Source: UBA2336 sp964404445
GTDB taxonomy: Bacteria; Bacteroidota; Bacteroidia; Cytophagales; Cyclobacteriaceae
Length of the DNA stretch: 64,000 bases
Assembly (NCBI GenBank): GCA_964404445.1
Contig: CAYOJW010000006.1
Location: forward strand, 62,001-126,000
Direction: 5' to 3'
The translations under genes and the position numbers were made by a program. Every line of letters begins with the position of its first letter. The first letter of the stretch is position 1. The notes beneath the pieces were generated by a model that was not told where the DNA came from, ran no database searches, and worked only from the letters and a program-made list of their open reading frames with translations. This document shows positions 51,064-60,225 of the stretch, in pieces.

Positions 51064-52263
51064 CTAATTCCGTAACCAAAGCTGCGGGTTGAGGGGTGTG
51101 GTGTTTTTTCTGATCTGAAAACGCAGTTCCGAAACGCCCTCGCTGTTTACCTGCAACTGGCCTAATTCCTGGCCGGTATTCACTTTTTGCCCCTTTTTTA
51201 CATAAACATCCTTTAAGCCTGAATAAACGGTAAAATACTCACCGTGCGAAATAATTACCGAGTTGCCGATAGACGGCAAAAAGGCTACCATTTTAACCTC
51301 ACCGTTAAAAATGGATTTCACTTTTTCGTTTTGTGGGGTTTGTATGTTGATCCCATCGTTTTCAATAACCACATGCTTTAAAGCCGGGTGCTTTTGCCGG
51401 CCAAACGGTAACGACACAAAGCCTTCGGCCGGCCAGGCAAATTTGTTGCGGTTGTCTTCAAACGAGGCCGACAGGGCAACGTAGTTAGTGTTGCTTTTTG
51501 ATTTGGCTTTGGCTTCGCGTGCGGCTTTTTCCATTTCTTCTTTAATAATCTCGTTGATTTTTTTGTCGAGGATAACTAACGATTTTTTGATTTCTTCCAG
51601 GTCTTGCTTTAACGCTTTCTCTTCTTTCTCAAGGCTCTTCACCAATACATTTTGTTTTTTTCGTAATTCGGCCAGGTTGTCGTTTTCTTTTACCACATCG
51701 TTGAGCAGTGTATTTTTTTCAGAACGTTTGGTTTCAATAATTTTTACCTGCCCGGTTAATTCCTGTTGTACCGTGGTGATGGCTTCGGCCTGAAGTTTAC
51801 GCCTGGCCGAATACTGTTTCATGTATTGTAACCGCATCACTAATTGCTGAAACGATGATGCCGAAAACAAAAACGTTAAACGTGTTGCGCTGGTATTTGC
51901 CTTTTGCGCGGCAAACAACATAGCCGCGTATTCTTCCTTGAGTTTTTTCAGATCGTCTTCCAATGCGCGGATAAAGGCATTGTTCTCGCTGATGTCGTTA
52001 TCGAGGTAGCTGATTTCACTTTTAATCGACTCGATTAACTTCTCTTGCGTACTGATGCGTTGTTTCAGTGCCGATAACTCGCCCAGCGAGTTTTTCTTTT
52101 TGGCCGATGTTTCGGAAAGGATTTTCTCGACCTCTTTAATCTTCTGGAGATTTTGCTGTTTTTCTTTCTGAAGCTGGGCTTTTGTTTTCTGGGCAACAGC
52201 CGGCAAACAAATCAGCGTAAGCAGGCATACACAAAGGATGCGTGTAAGATCACCTGCGGTCAT
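51064..52263 (-). CDS. EnvC-like murein hydrolase activator (degenerate M23)
   Basis: A 399-residue exported protein: signal peptide MTAGDLTRILCVCLLTLICLPAVAQ (start ATG 52261-52263, chosen to limit overlap with the upstream gene to 14 bases), a long coiled coil (about 30-250, rich in Lys/Glu), then a C-terminal LytM/M23 domain. The metal-binding pattern is incomplete: ENDGINIQT replaces the usual HxGxDI, and ISHGEYFTVYSGL replaces the second HxH. Loss of zinc ligands is typical of EnvC, which activates amidases instead of cutting. Its neighbours are DUF4292 and tatA. Confidence 0.88.
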   Translation of the reverse strand: MTAGDLTRILCVCLLTLICLPAVAQKTKAQLQKEKQQNLQKIKEVEKILSETSAKKKNSLGELSALKQRISTQEKLIESIKSEISYLDNDISENNAFIRALEDDLKKLKEEYAAMLFAAQKANTSATRLTFLFSASSFQQLVMRLQYMKQYSARRKLQAEAITTVQQELTGQVKIIETKRSEKNTLLNDVVKENDNLAELRKKQNVLVKSLEKEEKALKQDLEEIKKSLVILDKKINEIIKEEMEKAAREAKAKSKSNTNYVALSASFEDNRNKFAWPAEGFVSLPFGRQKHPALKHVVIENDGINIQTPQNEKVKSIFNGEVKMVAFLPSIGNSVIISHGEYFTVYSGLKDVYVKKGQKVNTGQELGQLQVNSEGVSELRFQIRKNTTPLNPQLWLRN

Positions 52264-53011
52264 ACTTTTTTGGAATGTTGAACGGGAACTTAAGTTCTTT
52301 GTCACCCACTTCTACTTTTGTGTACTCAAAAATAATTGTTGTATTCAATAAACCCGCAGGTGCTTTATAAAATAGCGATAAGGTGCCATCGTAGGGGAAT
52401 AACCGGGTATCTAACGGTTGAAAATTACCGTAATTGATCACGAGCGTATTGTGGGTATTGCTTTCTTTCAACTCAACCTTTTGGATTTTCAGGGTGGCTG
52501 CGCTGATGTAATTAAGCACGTTAATGGTGCCCGATTGCTGACTTAATAAATAAATAGCACTGCGCTGTTCGACCGAGTCGGTTTCGGAACGTGGTATAAG
52601 CAGGTTGCCTAACATGGCCGCCTGAATGATCGGGTAGTTGATTTTAACGTTAAATCTTTTCGACAGCGTTGGGTAATCAAACACAAAATACTCTTTCGAT
52701 ACGTTGCTGATTACGGTAATGGAATCGTGGTTGATCAGCGCCCGCCCGCCTTGTACACCCATAACGGCAAAGTTTATCCAGATAACGCTGTCTTTGCGGA
52801 TGCGCACGTTTGCTTTTACTTCGCGTTCTTTGTTCCCGTCTTTTAATATTACGCGACCCTTCCCGTACAGATATTCAAAGTTAATTTCGTCAAGCGCCAG
52901 GCTGGAGCCGGATAAATGTGTGGTGGAAGAAGTTGTTCCGGATATTTTTTTGCTGCACCCGGCTGAGATCACAACAACCAGCAGCAAAACAAACCGCAGG
53001 CTGTTATTCAT
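52250..53011 (-). CDS. DUF4292 lipoprotein
   Basis: A 253-residue lipoprotein (VVISAGCSKK, Cys19). The body is beta-rich, with VKANVRIRKDSVIWINFAVMGVQGGRALINHDSITVIS and a C-terminal FPYDGTLSLFYKAP, the layout of DUF4292/LolA-LolB-like half barrels of Bacteroidota. An outer-membrane lipid or lipoprotein handling role has been proposed for LolB-like folds, but not shown for this family. It overlaps the TPR gene by 8 bases and the EnvC-like gene by 14: one translational unit. Confidence 0.87.
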   Translation of the reverse strand: MNNSLRFVLLLVVVISAGCSKKISGTTSSTTHLSGSSLALDEINFEYLYGKGRVILKDGNKEREVKANVRIRKDSVIWINFAVMGVQGGRALINHDSITVISNVSKEYFVFDYPTLSKRFNVKINYPIIQAAMLGNLLIPRSETDSVEQRSAIYLLSQQSGTINVLNYISAATLKIQKVELKESNTHNTLVINYGNFQPLDTRLFPYDGTLSLFYKAPAGLLNTTIIFEYTKVEVGDKELKFPFNIPKKYDRR

Positions 53012-54782
53012 ACATTTTTCGGTTGGCGATTTTTTTGTTTAACGTTTCGCTGCTGGTGGTTAACATATTTTTTGCTTTTTCCCATTGCTTAACCGCATTT
53101 TCCACATCGCCTAATTTAAAGAGAATATCGCCATAATGCTCGAAATGGGTAGCGCTTGCCATGCCGGTGGCCAATGCCTTTTCCATTACTTTTTTTGCGT
53201 CTTTATACTTTTCGCGCATATACAAAACCCATGCATGGGTATCTAAATACGTGGCATTGTTGGGATTGTTTTTGATGAGTTGTTCCGACATTTTCTCGGC
53301 TTTATCGAGGTGGCTTTTGCGCAGGGCTAAGTAATAACTGTAATTGTTAAGCACAACATCGTTGTTGGTATTGTACTCCAGCGATTCATCGTACGCCTTG
53401 TCTGACTTGTCGTATTGCCTGGCCGCATTGTACGCATCACCCAACAAGCCGTTGATTTCGCTTACCATGGGCGGGTTAGATGCGGCCAGCTTTTTGGCTT
53501 GCTCTAACGATGCGATGGCATCGGGGTGCCGTTTTTTTTGCATGTTGGCAATTCCGTTAAAATAATAGAGCATGGCCTGGTTGGGATGATATTCCAAAGC
53601 CTGTTCGGAGTGTATGATCACATCATCGTAACGTTCAAGTTGTAATTCGAGGTAGAGTAAATTTTGCCAGACTTCAAACGTAGTGGCCCCGGCATGAATG
53701 CCCGCGAGATATTGTTTCTGCGCTTCCTGTTTTTTGTCGAGGGTCAGGTAGATGTCGCCTCCTAAAACGTGTACCGTTTCTTCGCCACCGTATTGTTTTT
53801 CCAACAGGGTAAACAGGTCGAGCACGAACTTCTCTTTAGGGGCATCGGTCGTTTTTTTTGCGCGGCCTTGGTTTAGCTCGGCATTGTATGTGCTAAGCAC
53901 GATAAGCTTGCTGGTGAGTTCAAGATCGGGATCGTGAAAGGCATCGATTAACAACTGGCGGGCTTGTGTTTCGCGTTGGGTGTCGCGGTAAAGCCCGGCT
54001 AACAACATACGTGCGCTCGAAGCTCGTGTGTTTTCATTCAAAAAATTCTCCAGCACGATAACGGCCTGCGCTTTGGCTTGTTGTTGTGAGTACAATTCGG
54101 CAAGCGCAACCGCGATTTGTTCATCGTCAGGGGCAGAAGCCAATACGGCAGTTCCTTCGCGGAAAGCATCTTCTTTTTTGTTAAGCTCAAACAGGAGCTT
54201 GATCTTTTGCAAAGAAGCCATTCCGTTGATACCGAAAACCTGTTCGGCACGGTTATAGGCTTTCAGGGCATCCTCTTCACGGCTTGCATATTGGTAAACG
54301 GCTGCCACTTCGTACAGGTACTCTTCTGTTCCGGGCACCTGATTAAACATGGTTTCGTACGTTTCGGCAGCTTTATTGAAACGCGATAAATTCATGTATA
54401 ACTCTGCGGCTAACAGGTAGAAATATTTGTTCTTCCGCTCCAGCGACAACGCACGTTCAATGTTCTCGATAGCTTTTTGCTGGTCTTCGCGTTTATTGCT
54501 GCGGCTTAATACCTGCGCAATCTTGTAATGTACGGTAGCGTTTTCGGGTACAACGTCAAGCGATTTCTGATAGTAGATCAACGCCTTCGAATAATCTTCG
54601 AGGATAAAGTGCTTTTCGCCTTCGGTAAAATAAAACTCCGCTTCGCGTTGCTTTACCGATGTTGCCGGTATGGTTGGGTCTTTCTTTTTCTTTTGGGCAA
54701 ACGCAGGCCGGGCAAAGGGGATGCAGAGGAGTACAAGCAATAAAACCCGGAGCAGCATAGTATGGCGAACAGAAAACTTCAT
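53004..54782 (-). CDS. TPR-repeat exported protein
   Basis: A 592-residue protein with a signal peptide ending in ARPAFAQ. Nearly all of the mature part is tetratricopeptide repeats with the Trp/Leu-Gly-Tyr-Ala-Phe-Ala-Pro spacing, e.g. AEFYFTEGEKHFILEDYSKALIYYQKSL, AALFE-like KAAETYETMFNQVPGTEEYLYEVA, and AVKQWEKAKNM at the end. TPR proteins scaffold complexes; this position next to DUF4292 and EnvC genes suggests an envelope assembly role. A -7 box TATTTTTG on the minus strand (54811-54818) precedes it. Confidence 0.88.
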   Translation of the reverse strand: MKFSVRHTMLLRVLLLVLLCIPFARPAFAQKKKKDPTIPATSVKQREAEFYFTEGEKHFILEDYSKALIYYQKSLDVVPENATVHYKIAQVLSRSNKREDQQKAIENIERALSLERKNKYFYLLAAELYMNLSRFNKAAETYETMFNQVPGTEEYLYEVAAVYQYASREEDALKAYNRAEQVFGINGMASLQKIKLLFELNKKEDAFREGTAVLASAPDDEQIAVALAELYSQQQAKAQAVIVLENFLNENTRASSARMLLAGLYRDTQRETQARQLLIDAFHDPDLELTSKLIVLSTYNAELNQGRAKKTTDAPKEKFVLDLFTLLEKQYGGEETVHVLGGDIYLTLDKKQEAQKQYLAGIHAGATTFEVWQNLLYLELQLERYDDVIIHSEQALEYHPNQAMLYYFNGIANMQKKRHPDAIASLEQAKKLAASNPPMVSEINGLLGDAYNAARQYDKSDKAYDESLEYNTNNDVVLNNYSYYLALRKSHLDKAEKMSEQLIKNNPNNATYLDTHAWVLYMREKYKDAKKVMEKALATGMASATHFEHYGDILFKLGDVENAVKQWEKAKNMLTTSSETLNKKIANRKMYE

Positions 54783-54810
54783 GCACGTATCAGAAACTCA
54801 AAAATCACTC

Positions 54811-54818
54811 CAAAAATA
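54811..54818 (-). promoter_or_regulatory. -7 promoter box TATTTTTG of the TPR operon
   Basis: Perfect TAnnTTTG match on the minus strand (plus-strand CAAAAATA), 28 bases before the TPR gene ATG. It would drive the TPR, DUF4292 and EnvC-like genes and perhaps tatA and gatA. Confidence 0.45.
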
Positions 54819-54840
54819 ACGAATTTATCGGTAGCGTTTG

Positions 54841-56295
54841 CTAAACAGCCGGTTTGTTGAAATCCGGTCGTTCTATAAAATAGACGGTCGTTAAAAAGGC
54901 CATGAACACGGCCGCATGAAAACCAAAGGCTAACCACGGGTTAACAATCATAACTTGGTTTACCAGAACGATAATACCCATGGTAACCACGATATAGGCT
55001 AACCCCTTTACAATGGGGTACGGAATGGGGTAGTATTTTTGTCCCCATCCGTAGCACATCGCAGCCATGCTGCCATAACACAAAAGTGTAGCCCAACTAC
55101 TGCCTACAAATCCATACTGCGGGATTAACAGGTAATTGACTAACAACGTAATGAACGCCCCCGTTACGGTAATGATGGTGCCATAGTGTGTGCGGTCGGT
55201 TAGTTTATACCACACGCTGAAATTGTAATACACACCCAGCATTAAATAACCGAGCAATAAAACAGGCACCATGGCTCTGCCAGCCGGATGCCAGAACGCC
55301 TTGCCCATAAAATATTGGAATACATCAAGGTTGATGCTCACGCCCAGTAATACCACACAACAGGTTACAATAAAGTAGTGGTTTACCTTCGCAAACAAAG
55401 CCGGTGAGTTTTTATCGGCTGCATGGGTAAAAAAGAAAGGCTCGGCCGCATACCGAAAAGCCTGTATGCCCAAATTCATGAACACGGCAAATTTGAAGTA
55501 AGCGCCAAAAACACCTCCGGCCTGTTCGGCTGTCAGGCTGGGATAAAAATGATCCGGCAGCCACCAGTCGATTGTATAGCGCGAAAACATTTCGTTGTAC
55601 ATCGCGGCCAGCCCGGTAATCATCACGGGGAAAGCGTACCGAAACATCGCTGGGGTAACAGTCTTGTCAATCGCAGGCCGCCAGGCGACTAAATCTTTCA
55701 GCAGGAATAAAATAAAAAAAGCATTGGCAAGCAGGTTGGCTAAAAACACATAGCCAACATTTACGGAAGGGTTGTACGCTACTTTTAAGAAATAATAATT
55801 GAGCGCAATCAGCAACAGTACATTAATGATTTTAGCCGAAGCAAATTTTACAGGCTGGTTGTTGAGCCTGAGCCGGGCAAAGGGTATGGCCACGAGGGCA
55901 TCGATAAACATGACTAACGTTAACCAAATGATAAACTCGGGGTGTTCGCCTACCCCCAGCGATTGGGCAATAGGAGAGGCAAATGTTATGAACAGGATGG
56001 TTAACGGCAGACTGATAAGTATAACACTTGTTTGAGCAAGGTTAAAAACCCGCTTCCGGTCAGCGCCCTCTTTTGTTGAGAAACGAAAAAAGGTGGTTTC
56101 CATGCCAAACATAAAAACCACGTTTACGAAAGCCACTACGGCCATCAGTTTGGTGACTACACCATACTCTTCGGTGCTGAACATGCTGATGGTATGCAAC
56201 GGCACCAACAGGAAATTGAGCATACGCGGAAGCATACTACCCAACCCGTACAGGGCGGTTTGTGATGCTAAACGTTTAAGCTGGCTCATGGGCAA
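54841..56295 (-). CDS. polysaccharide biosynthesis flippase (MOP/Wzx-like)
   Basis: A 484-residue protein with twelve to fourteen membrane segments. The N-terminus (ASQTALYGLGSMLPRMLNFLLVPLHTISMFSTEEYGVV) is typical of Wzx/RfbX-type flippases of the MOP superfamily, which move lipid-linked oligosaccharides across the inner membrane. No glycosyltransferases are adjacent. It heads a conserved-looking Cytophagales gene series: flippase, TPR, DUF4292, EnvC-like, tatA, gatA. Confidence 0.9.
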   Translation of the reverse strand: MPMSQLKRLASQTALYGLGSMLPRMLNFLLVPLHTISMFSTEEYGVVTKLMAVVAFVNVVFMFGMETTFFRFSTKEGADRKRVFNLAQTSVILISLPLTILFITFASPIAQSLGVGEHPEFIIWLTLVMFIDALVAIPFARLRLNNQPVKFASAKIINVLLLIALNYYFLKVAYNPSVNVGYVFLANLLANAFFILFLLKDLVAWRPAIDKTVTPAMFRYAFPVMITGLAAMYNEMFSRYTIDWWLPDHFYPSLTAEQAGGVFGAYFKFAVFMNLGIQAFRYAAEPFFFTHAADKNSPALFAKVNHYFIVTCCVVLLGVSINLDVFQYFMGKAFWHPAGRAMVPVLLLGYLMLGVYYNFSVWYKLTDRTHYGTIITVTGAFITLLVNYLLIPQYGFVGSSWATLLCYGSMAAMCYGWGQKYYPIPYPIVKGLAYIVVTMGIIVLVNQVMIVNPWLAFGFHAAVFMAFLTTVYFIERPDFNKPAV

Positions 56296-56592
56296 AGCGA
56301 TATATTGACTGCGATATAGCGGGGAAAGTATTCATTTCCAACCGTTACCGGGTGCATCCTTTCGGTAGTTCCCAAATATGAACTGTTTTCTTCCCAATTC
56401 AGGATTTTAGTTGGTGCCATACGTTTTAAAAATAAGGGGCGATAACTATATTTTTATGCAATAAATTTAAAAAAAACACTATGCTAACGTTTGCGCTCAC
56501 TTGTGCAGTACACACTATGTTAATTTGAACCCGCTACCGCGTGGCATGGTTAAATTATTGCAGTACCTTTGAAGTTTTTATTCATATTAAAG
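56296..56592. promoter_or_regulatory. divergent intergenic region with -7 box at 56565-56572
   Basis: 297 bases between the flippase and cargo genes. TACCTTTG (56565-56572) is a perfect -7 box whose start point (near 56579) lies before the ATG at 56593 but after the TTG at 56569, fixing the start of the next gene. AT-rich otherwise, no further gene or repeat seen. Confidence 0.6.
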
Positions 56593-57771
56593 ATGAGTCT
56601 AAAGTCAATCGTAGTTGGTATTCTCTCTGTAATGCTGTTGAGTGTTTCAGTTAAAGCACAAATAACCTATAATTCAGCCGATAATAAGCAAAGCGATTGG
56701 GCTGACGCAAGCACTTGGACAAGATTGCCTGCGAGTGAAACATGGGCGCCAGCATCTCCGGGGAATCCCACAAATTCTAATTGCGATGCTATTAATATTT
56801 ACGGGTATGTACGGGTTGAAAATGGCGGATTGACCGTGAATAATGCAAATCCTGTTCTAACAGTGTATGATACCTTATGGATTGATGGAAATGTTACCCT
56901 TGGCTCAGGAGCTTCAATGAATGTAACAGCAAATGGTATTTTAGTTATAACAGGTAACCTTACTTTAGAAGGTAATTTTAATATGGTTAATGGAGGGAAT
57001 GTGGTTGTGAAGGGGAATCTTAACGTTACTAACGGAAGTGTACAAAATAACACCAATTTTTATGTATTGGGTTCCACTACGGCATCAGGGGGTGGTAAGG
57101 TAAATGGATGTGATGGTTATGGAAATCCGGGTGGTTGTCAGCCTGCCAATGCTGGGAATATTGGAAATGCTACCGATCTTGCAAACGAAAATCCTGACCT
57201 TGCTGATTTTGTTGGGGCTAACGGAGTAATGCCTGTAACCCTGTTATCTTTTTCAGCACGTTTAGAAAACGAGGTTGTGCTTATAAAATGGAGCACATCG
57301 CGTGAAGAAAACTTCAGCCATTTTGAAATAGAACAGGCATTGGATGACCTGCAATTTCAGGTGATTGGCCGTGTAAACGGCTTGGGATATACCACCGAAG
57401 ATGTTCAACGCTATTCGTTTATACACACTGATCCGGTAACAGGCACAAACTATTACCGCCTAAAGGCAGTGGATGTGGATGGAACATACGAATATTTTGC
57501 GATGGTTAAGGTGGTGGTAACACAGCCTAAAAATGTATATGCGTATGCAAACCCCTCTAACGGGCAGTTCATCAATATTGCAGCGAACTTTAACCCGGGC
57601 GAAGGTACTCGCATATTCATTTATAAAGCCGATGGTACACTAATTGACCAAAACAACATCCATAGTCGCGATGAACGCATCGACTTCGCCAACCAATTAC
57701 AGCCCGGCTTGTACCTGATAAAATATGCAACAGCCGGGTTTACGCAAACATTGCGTTTTGTGGTAAAATAG
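56593..57771 (+). CDS. type IX secretion cargo protein with type A sorting domain
   Basis: A 392-residue secreted protein. Signal peptide MSLKSIVVGILSVMLLSVSVKAQ; then a Gly/Asn/Val-rich parallel beta-helix region (NVTLGSGASMNVTANGILVITGN...). From about 225, MPVTLLSFSARLENEVVLIKWST begins the beta-sandwich often found before type A domains, and the C-terminal 80 residues (AYANPSNGQFINIAANF, IYKADGTLIDQNNI, QLQPGLYLIKYATAGFTQTLRFVVK) are a full type A sorting domain. It would be exported by SprA and anchored outside the cell. Confidence 0.88.
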   Translation: MSLKSIVVGILSVMLLSVSVKAQITYNSADNKQSDWADASTWTRLPASETWAPASPGNPTNSNCDAINIYGYVRVENGGLTVNNANPVLTVYDTLWIDGNVTLGSGASMNVTANGILVITGNLTLEGNFNMVNGGNVVVKGNLNVTNGSVQNNTNFYVLGSTTASGGGKVNGCDGYGNPGGCQPANAGNIGNATDLANENPDLADFVGANGVMPVTLLSFSARLENEVVLIKWSTSREENFSHFEIEQALDDLQFQVIGRVNGLGYTTEDVQRYSFIHTDPVTGTNYYRLKAVDVDGTYEYFAMVKVVVTQPKNVYAYANPSNGQFINIAANFNPGEGTRIFIYKADGTLIDQNNIHSRDERIDFANQLQPGLYLIKYATAGFTQTLRFVVK

Positions 57772-57775
57772 TTTG

Positions 57776-58741
57776 TTAAGAGAGCGCCTCTTGCGCCAAT
57801 AAAGCCGGAAGGTTTTGTAAAATTTCTTTTGTCATTTCCGGTAAACCGAACTGGTGTTTCCAACCCCAGTCTTTTCGGGCTGCCGAGTCGTCAATAGATT
57901 GCGGCCAGCTTTCGGCAATGGCTTGCCGGAAATCGGGTGCATAACGGATGCTGAATTCAGGAATGTGCTTTTTGATTTCGGCCGCAATTTCATCGGGTGA
58001 AAAACTCATGGCCGATATGTTATAGCTTGAGCGTACGTTCACGTTGCCTGCCGGTGCCTCCATTAAGTCAAGCGTGGCTTTTACGGCATCATCCATGTAC
58101 ATCATGGGCAGGTATGTATCCGGTTTAAGAAAGCATTCAAATTTTTTGTCGGTGATTGCCTTAAAATAAATATCCACCGCATAGTCGGTTGTGCCGCCAC
58201 CGGGTTTTGTTTTGTAACCGATCAGCCCGGGGTAGCGGAGGCTGCGCACATCAACACCTTTGTTTCTGAAATACCATTCGCACCAGCGTTCGCCCGCTTG
58301 TTTACTGATACCATAAATGGTTGTGGGATCCATAATAGTATCTTGTGGTGTGTTTTGTTTAGGCGTTGTGGGACCAAAAGCGGCAATGGAGCTTGGCCAG
58401 TAAACCCGGTCGAGGTTGAACTCTACGGCTGCATCCAGCACGTGAATAAGACCATCCATGTTTAAATGCCAGGCAAACTTGGGGTTCTTTTCACCGGTGG
58501 CCGAAAGTACAGCGGCTAAGTGATAAACCTGTGTAATTTCATTTTTCTTAATGAAATCGAACAGGTTTTTTTGTTTCAGTACGTCTAATATTTCAAAATT
58601 CCCCTGCGATAAAACTCCTTGCGGGTCTTTAATGTCGGTGGCGATTACATTTTCTTTTCCGTAAAGTTTCCAAAGCCCCTGCGTGAGTTCAGCGCCTAAC
58701 TGACCGCCCGCGCCAATCACGAGAATCTTGTGTTGCTTCAT
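57776..58741 (-). CDS. tdh: L-threonine 3-dehydrogenase, short-chain (epimerase-like) type
   Basis: A 321-residue NAD-dependent enzyme making 2-amino-3-oxobutyrate from threonine. The extended short-chain dehydrogenase fold shows VIGAGGQLGAELT (GxxGxxG), VYHLAAVLSATGE and the catalytic YxxxK in YGISKQAGE. The overall sequence fits the epimerase-like Tdh of Bacteroidota and eukaryotes and not the zinc MDR type. kbl, the next enzyme, is transcribed divergently, which supports this assignment over UDP-sugar epimerase. Confidence 0.9.
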   Translation of the reverse strand: MKQHKILVIGAGGQLGAELTQGLWKLYGKENVIATDIKDPQGVLSQGNFEILDVLKQKNLFDFIKKNEITQVYHLAAVLSATGEKNPKFAWHLNMDGLIHVLDAAVEFNLDRVYWPSSIAAFGPTTPKQNTPQDTIMDPTTIYGISKQAGERWCEWYFRNKGVDVRSLRYPGLIGYKTKPGGGTTDYAVDIYFKAITDKKFECFLKPDTYLPMMYMDDAVKATLDLMEAPAGNVNVRSSYNISAMSFSPDEIAAEIKKHIPEFSIRYAPDFRQAIAESWPQSIDDSAARKDWGWKHQFGLPEMTKEILQNLPALLAQEALS

Positions 58742-58786
58742 AGCCTTCGAATATGGGCGAAAGGTAAGTATTTCTATCTTTACGCT

Positions 58787-58978
58787 GTGGATTTTGAAGC
58801 GTATTTATCCGGTAAGCGAATTAACAGTGCCGCTTTTCAGTTGGCCGAGCCTGTGCGCTGGAGCGAGTGGGAAAGCGAATTTAGCCAGGTGCATGCCACA
58901 AGTTTTACCATGCAAAAGCTTAACCTGATCAATGCCATCCGCAGAAAATATCCGTTAACACAACCTGAACATTCCTGA
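58787..58978 (+). CDS. small conserved-type protein upstream of kbl
   Basis: A 63-residue protein: GTG start, then DFEAYLSGKRINSAAF, EPVRWSEWESEFSQVH and FTMQKLNLINAIRRKYPL. I recall small Cytophagales proteins of the same shape (FE.YL..K.I....F..., SFT.QKL.LIN..RRKY), so this is probably a real, unnamed family. A longer frame goes back to 58730 but crosses the tdh promoter region. It ends 2 bases before the kbl ATG, hence translational coupling. Function unknown. Confidence 0.7.
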   Translation: MDFEAYLSGKRINSAAFQLAEPVRWSEWESEFSQVHATSFTMQKLNLINAIRRKYPLTQPEHS

Positions 58979-58980
58979 AT

Positions 58981-60177
58981 ATGTACAAAAGATTACAACC
59001 TGTTCTGCAAAATGAACTGAACGCTATCCGTGAAGCTGGTCTTTACAAAAAAGAGAGAATTATCACCACACCGCAGGGAGCCGATATTAAAACCGATGCC
59101 GGTCTGGAGGTTATCAATTTCTGTGCGAATAATTACCTGGGCTTGTCATCACACCCGCGAGTGATTGAGGCTGCAAAAAAAGCCATTGATACGCATGGGT
59201 TTGGTATGTCGTCTGTACGGTTTATTTGTGGTACGCAGGACATCCACAAAGAACTTGAGAAAAAGATTTCAGCGTTTCTGGGTACGGAAGACACCATTTT
59301 GTATGCGGCTGCTTTTGATGCCAATGGCGGAGTGTTTGAACCGTTGTTGGGCGAGAAAGATGCCATTATTTCTGATGAGTTGAACCATGCTTCCATTATT
59401 GATGGCGTGCGCTTATGCAAAGCCATGCGTTACCGTTACAAACACAATAACATGGATGATTTAAAAACCCAATTAGAGGCCGCCCGTGCGGCAGGGGCAA
59501 ACCAGATCATTATTGTTACCGATGGGGCATTTTCGATGGACGGAACTATTGCTCAGTTAGACAAGATATGCGATCTGGCCGATCAGTACGAAGCATTGGT
59601 GATGACGGACGAATGTCATTCGTCAGGATTTTTGGGTAAGACCGGCCGTGGTGTGCCCGAACATTGTGGCGTGACTGGACGGGTGGACATCATTACCGGA
59701 ACATTAGGGAAAGCATTGGGCGGTGCATCGGGTGGGTTTACATCGGGCCGTAAAGAAATTATCGAAATGCTGCGCCAGCGCTCCCGCCCGTATTTGTTTT
59801 CAAATACGCTGGCGCCTTCCATTGTTGGCGCATCCATCGAAGTGTTTAACATGCTTTCGGAAACAACAGCATTGCGCGACAAATTAGAGCAGAACACCAA
59901 ATACTTCAGAACAGAAATGACGAAAGCCGGCTTTGACATTAAGCCGGGTGAGCACCCGATTGTACCTATCATGTTGTACGATGCCCCGCTGGCGCAGAAA
60001 TTTGCCGAGAAGCTTTTGGAAAAAGGGATTTATGTGATCGGGTTTTTCTTCCCGGTAGTGGCCAAAGGCCAGGCACGTATTCGCGTACAGATTTCGGCTG
60101 CGCATGATAAGCACCATTTGGATAAGGCCATTCGCGCGTTTACCGAAGTCGGGAAAGAACTTGGTGTGTTGAAATAA
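58981..60177 (+). CDS. kbl: glycine C-acetyltransferase (2-amino-3-ketobutyrate CoA ligase)
   Basis: A 398-residue alpha-oxoamine synthase that splits 2-amino-3-oxobutyrate with CoA into glycine and acetyl-CoA. The PLP lysine is Lys244 in ITGTLGKALGGASGG; CANNYLGLSSHP, HGFGMSSVRFICGTQDIHKELE, DELNHASIIDG and TDECHSSGFLG are the family blocks. AONS/BioF and cysteate acyltransferases are relatives, but the Kbl-type sequence and the adjacent tdh decide. Acetyl-CoA and glycine feed glycine cleavage. Confidence 0.95.
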   Translation: MYKRLQPVLQNELNAIREAGLYKKERIITTPQGADIKTDAGLEVINFCANNYLGLSSHPRVIEAAKKAIDTHGFGMSSVRFICGTQDIHKELEKKISAFLGTEDTILYAAAFDANGGVFEPLLGEKDAIISDELNHASIIDGVRLCKAMRYRYKHNNMDDLKTQLEAARAAGANQIIIVTDGAFSMDGTIAQLDKICDLADQYEALVMTDECHSSGFLGKTGRGVPEHCGVTGRVDIITGTLGKALGGASGGFTSGRKEIIEMLRQRSRPYLFSNTLAPSIVGASIEVFNMLSETTALRDKLEQNTKYFRTEMTKAGFDIKPGEHPIVPIMLYDAPLAQKFAEKLLEKGIYVIGFFFPVVAKGQARIRVQISAAHDKHHLDKAIRAFTEVGKELGVLK

Positions 60178-60187
60178 TAGATGGAAA

Positions 60188-60222
60188 CAGGTGCCTGACA
60201 CTTCAAAAGTGTTGGACGCCTG
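60188..60222. repeat. GTGCCTGACACTT hairpin between convergent genes
   Basis: CAGGTGCCTGACACTT (60188-60203) pairs imperfectly with AAGTGTTGGACGCCTG (60207-60222). It stands 10 bases after the kbl stop and 3 bases before the end of the convergent membrane-protein gene, so it may serve as a two-way terminator. The AGGYG and GACAC words link it to 4924-4952 and 11841-11855. Confidence 0.75.
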
Positions 60223-60225
60223 GAC

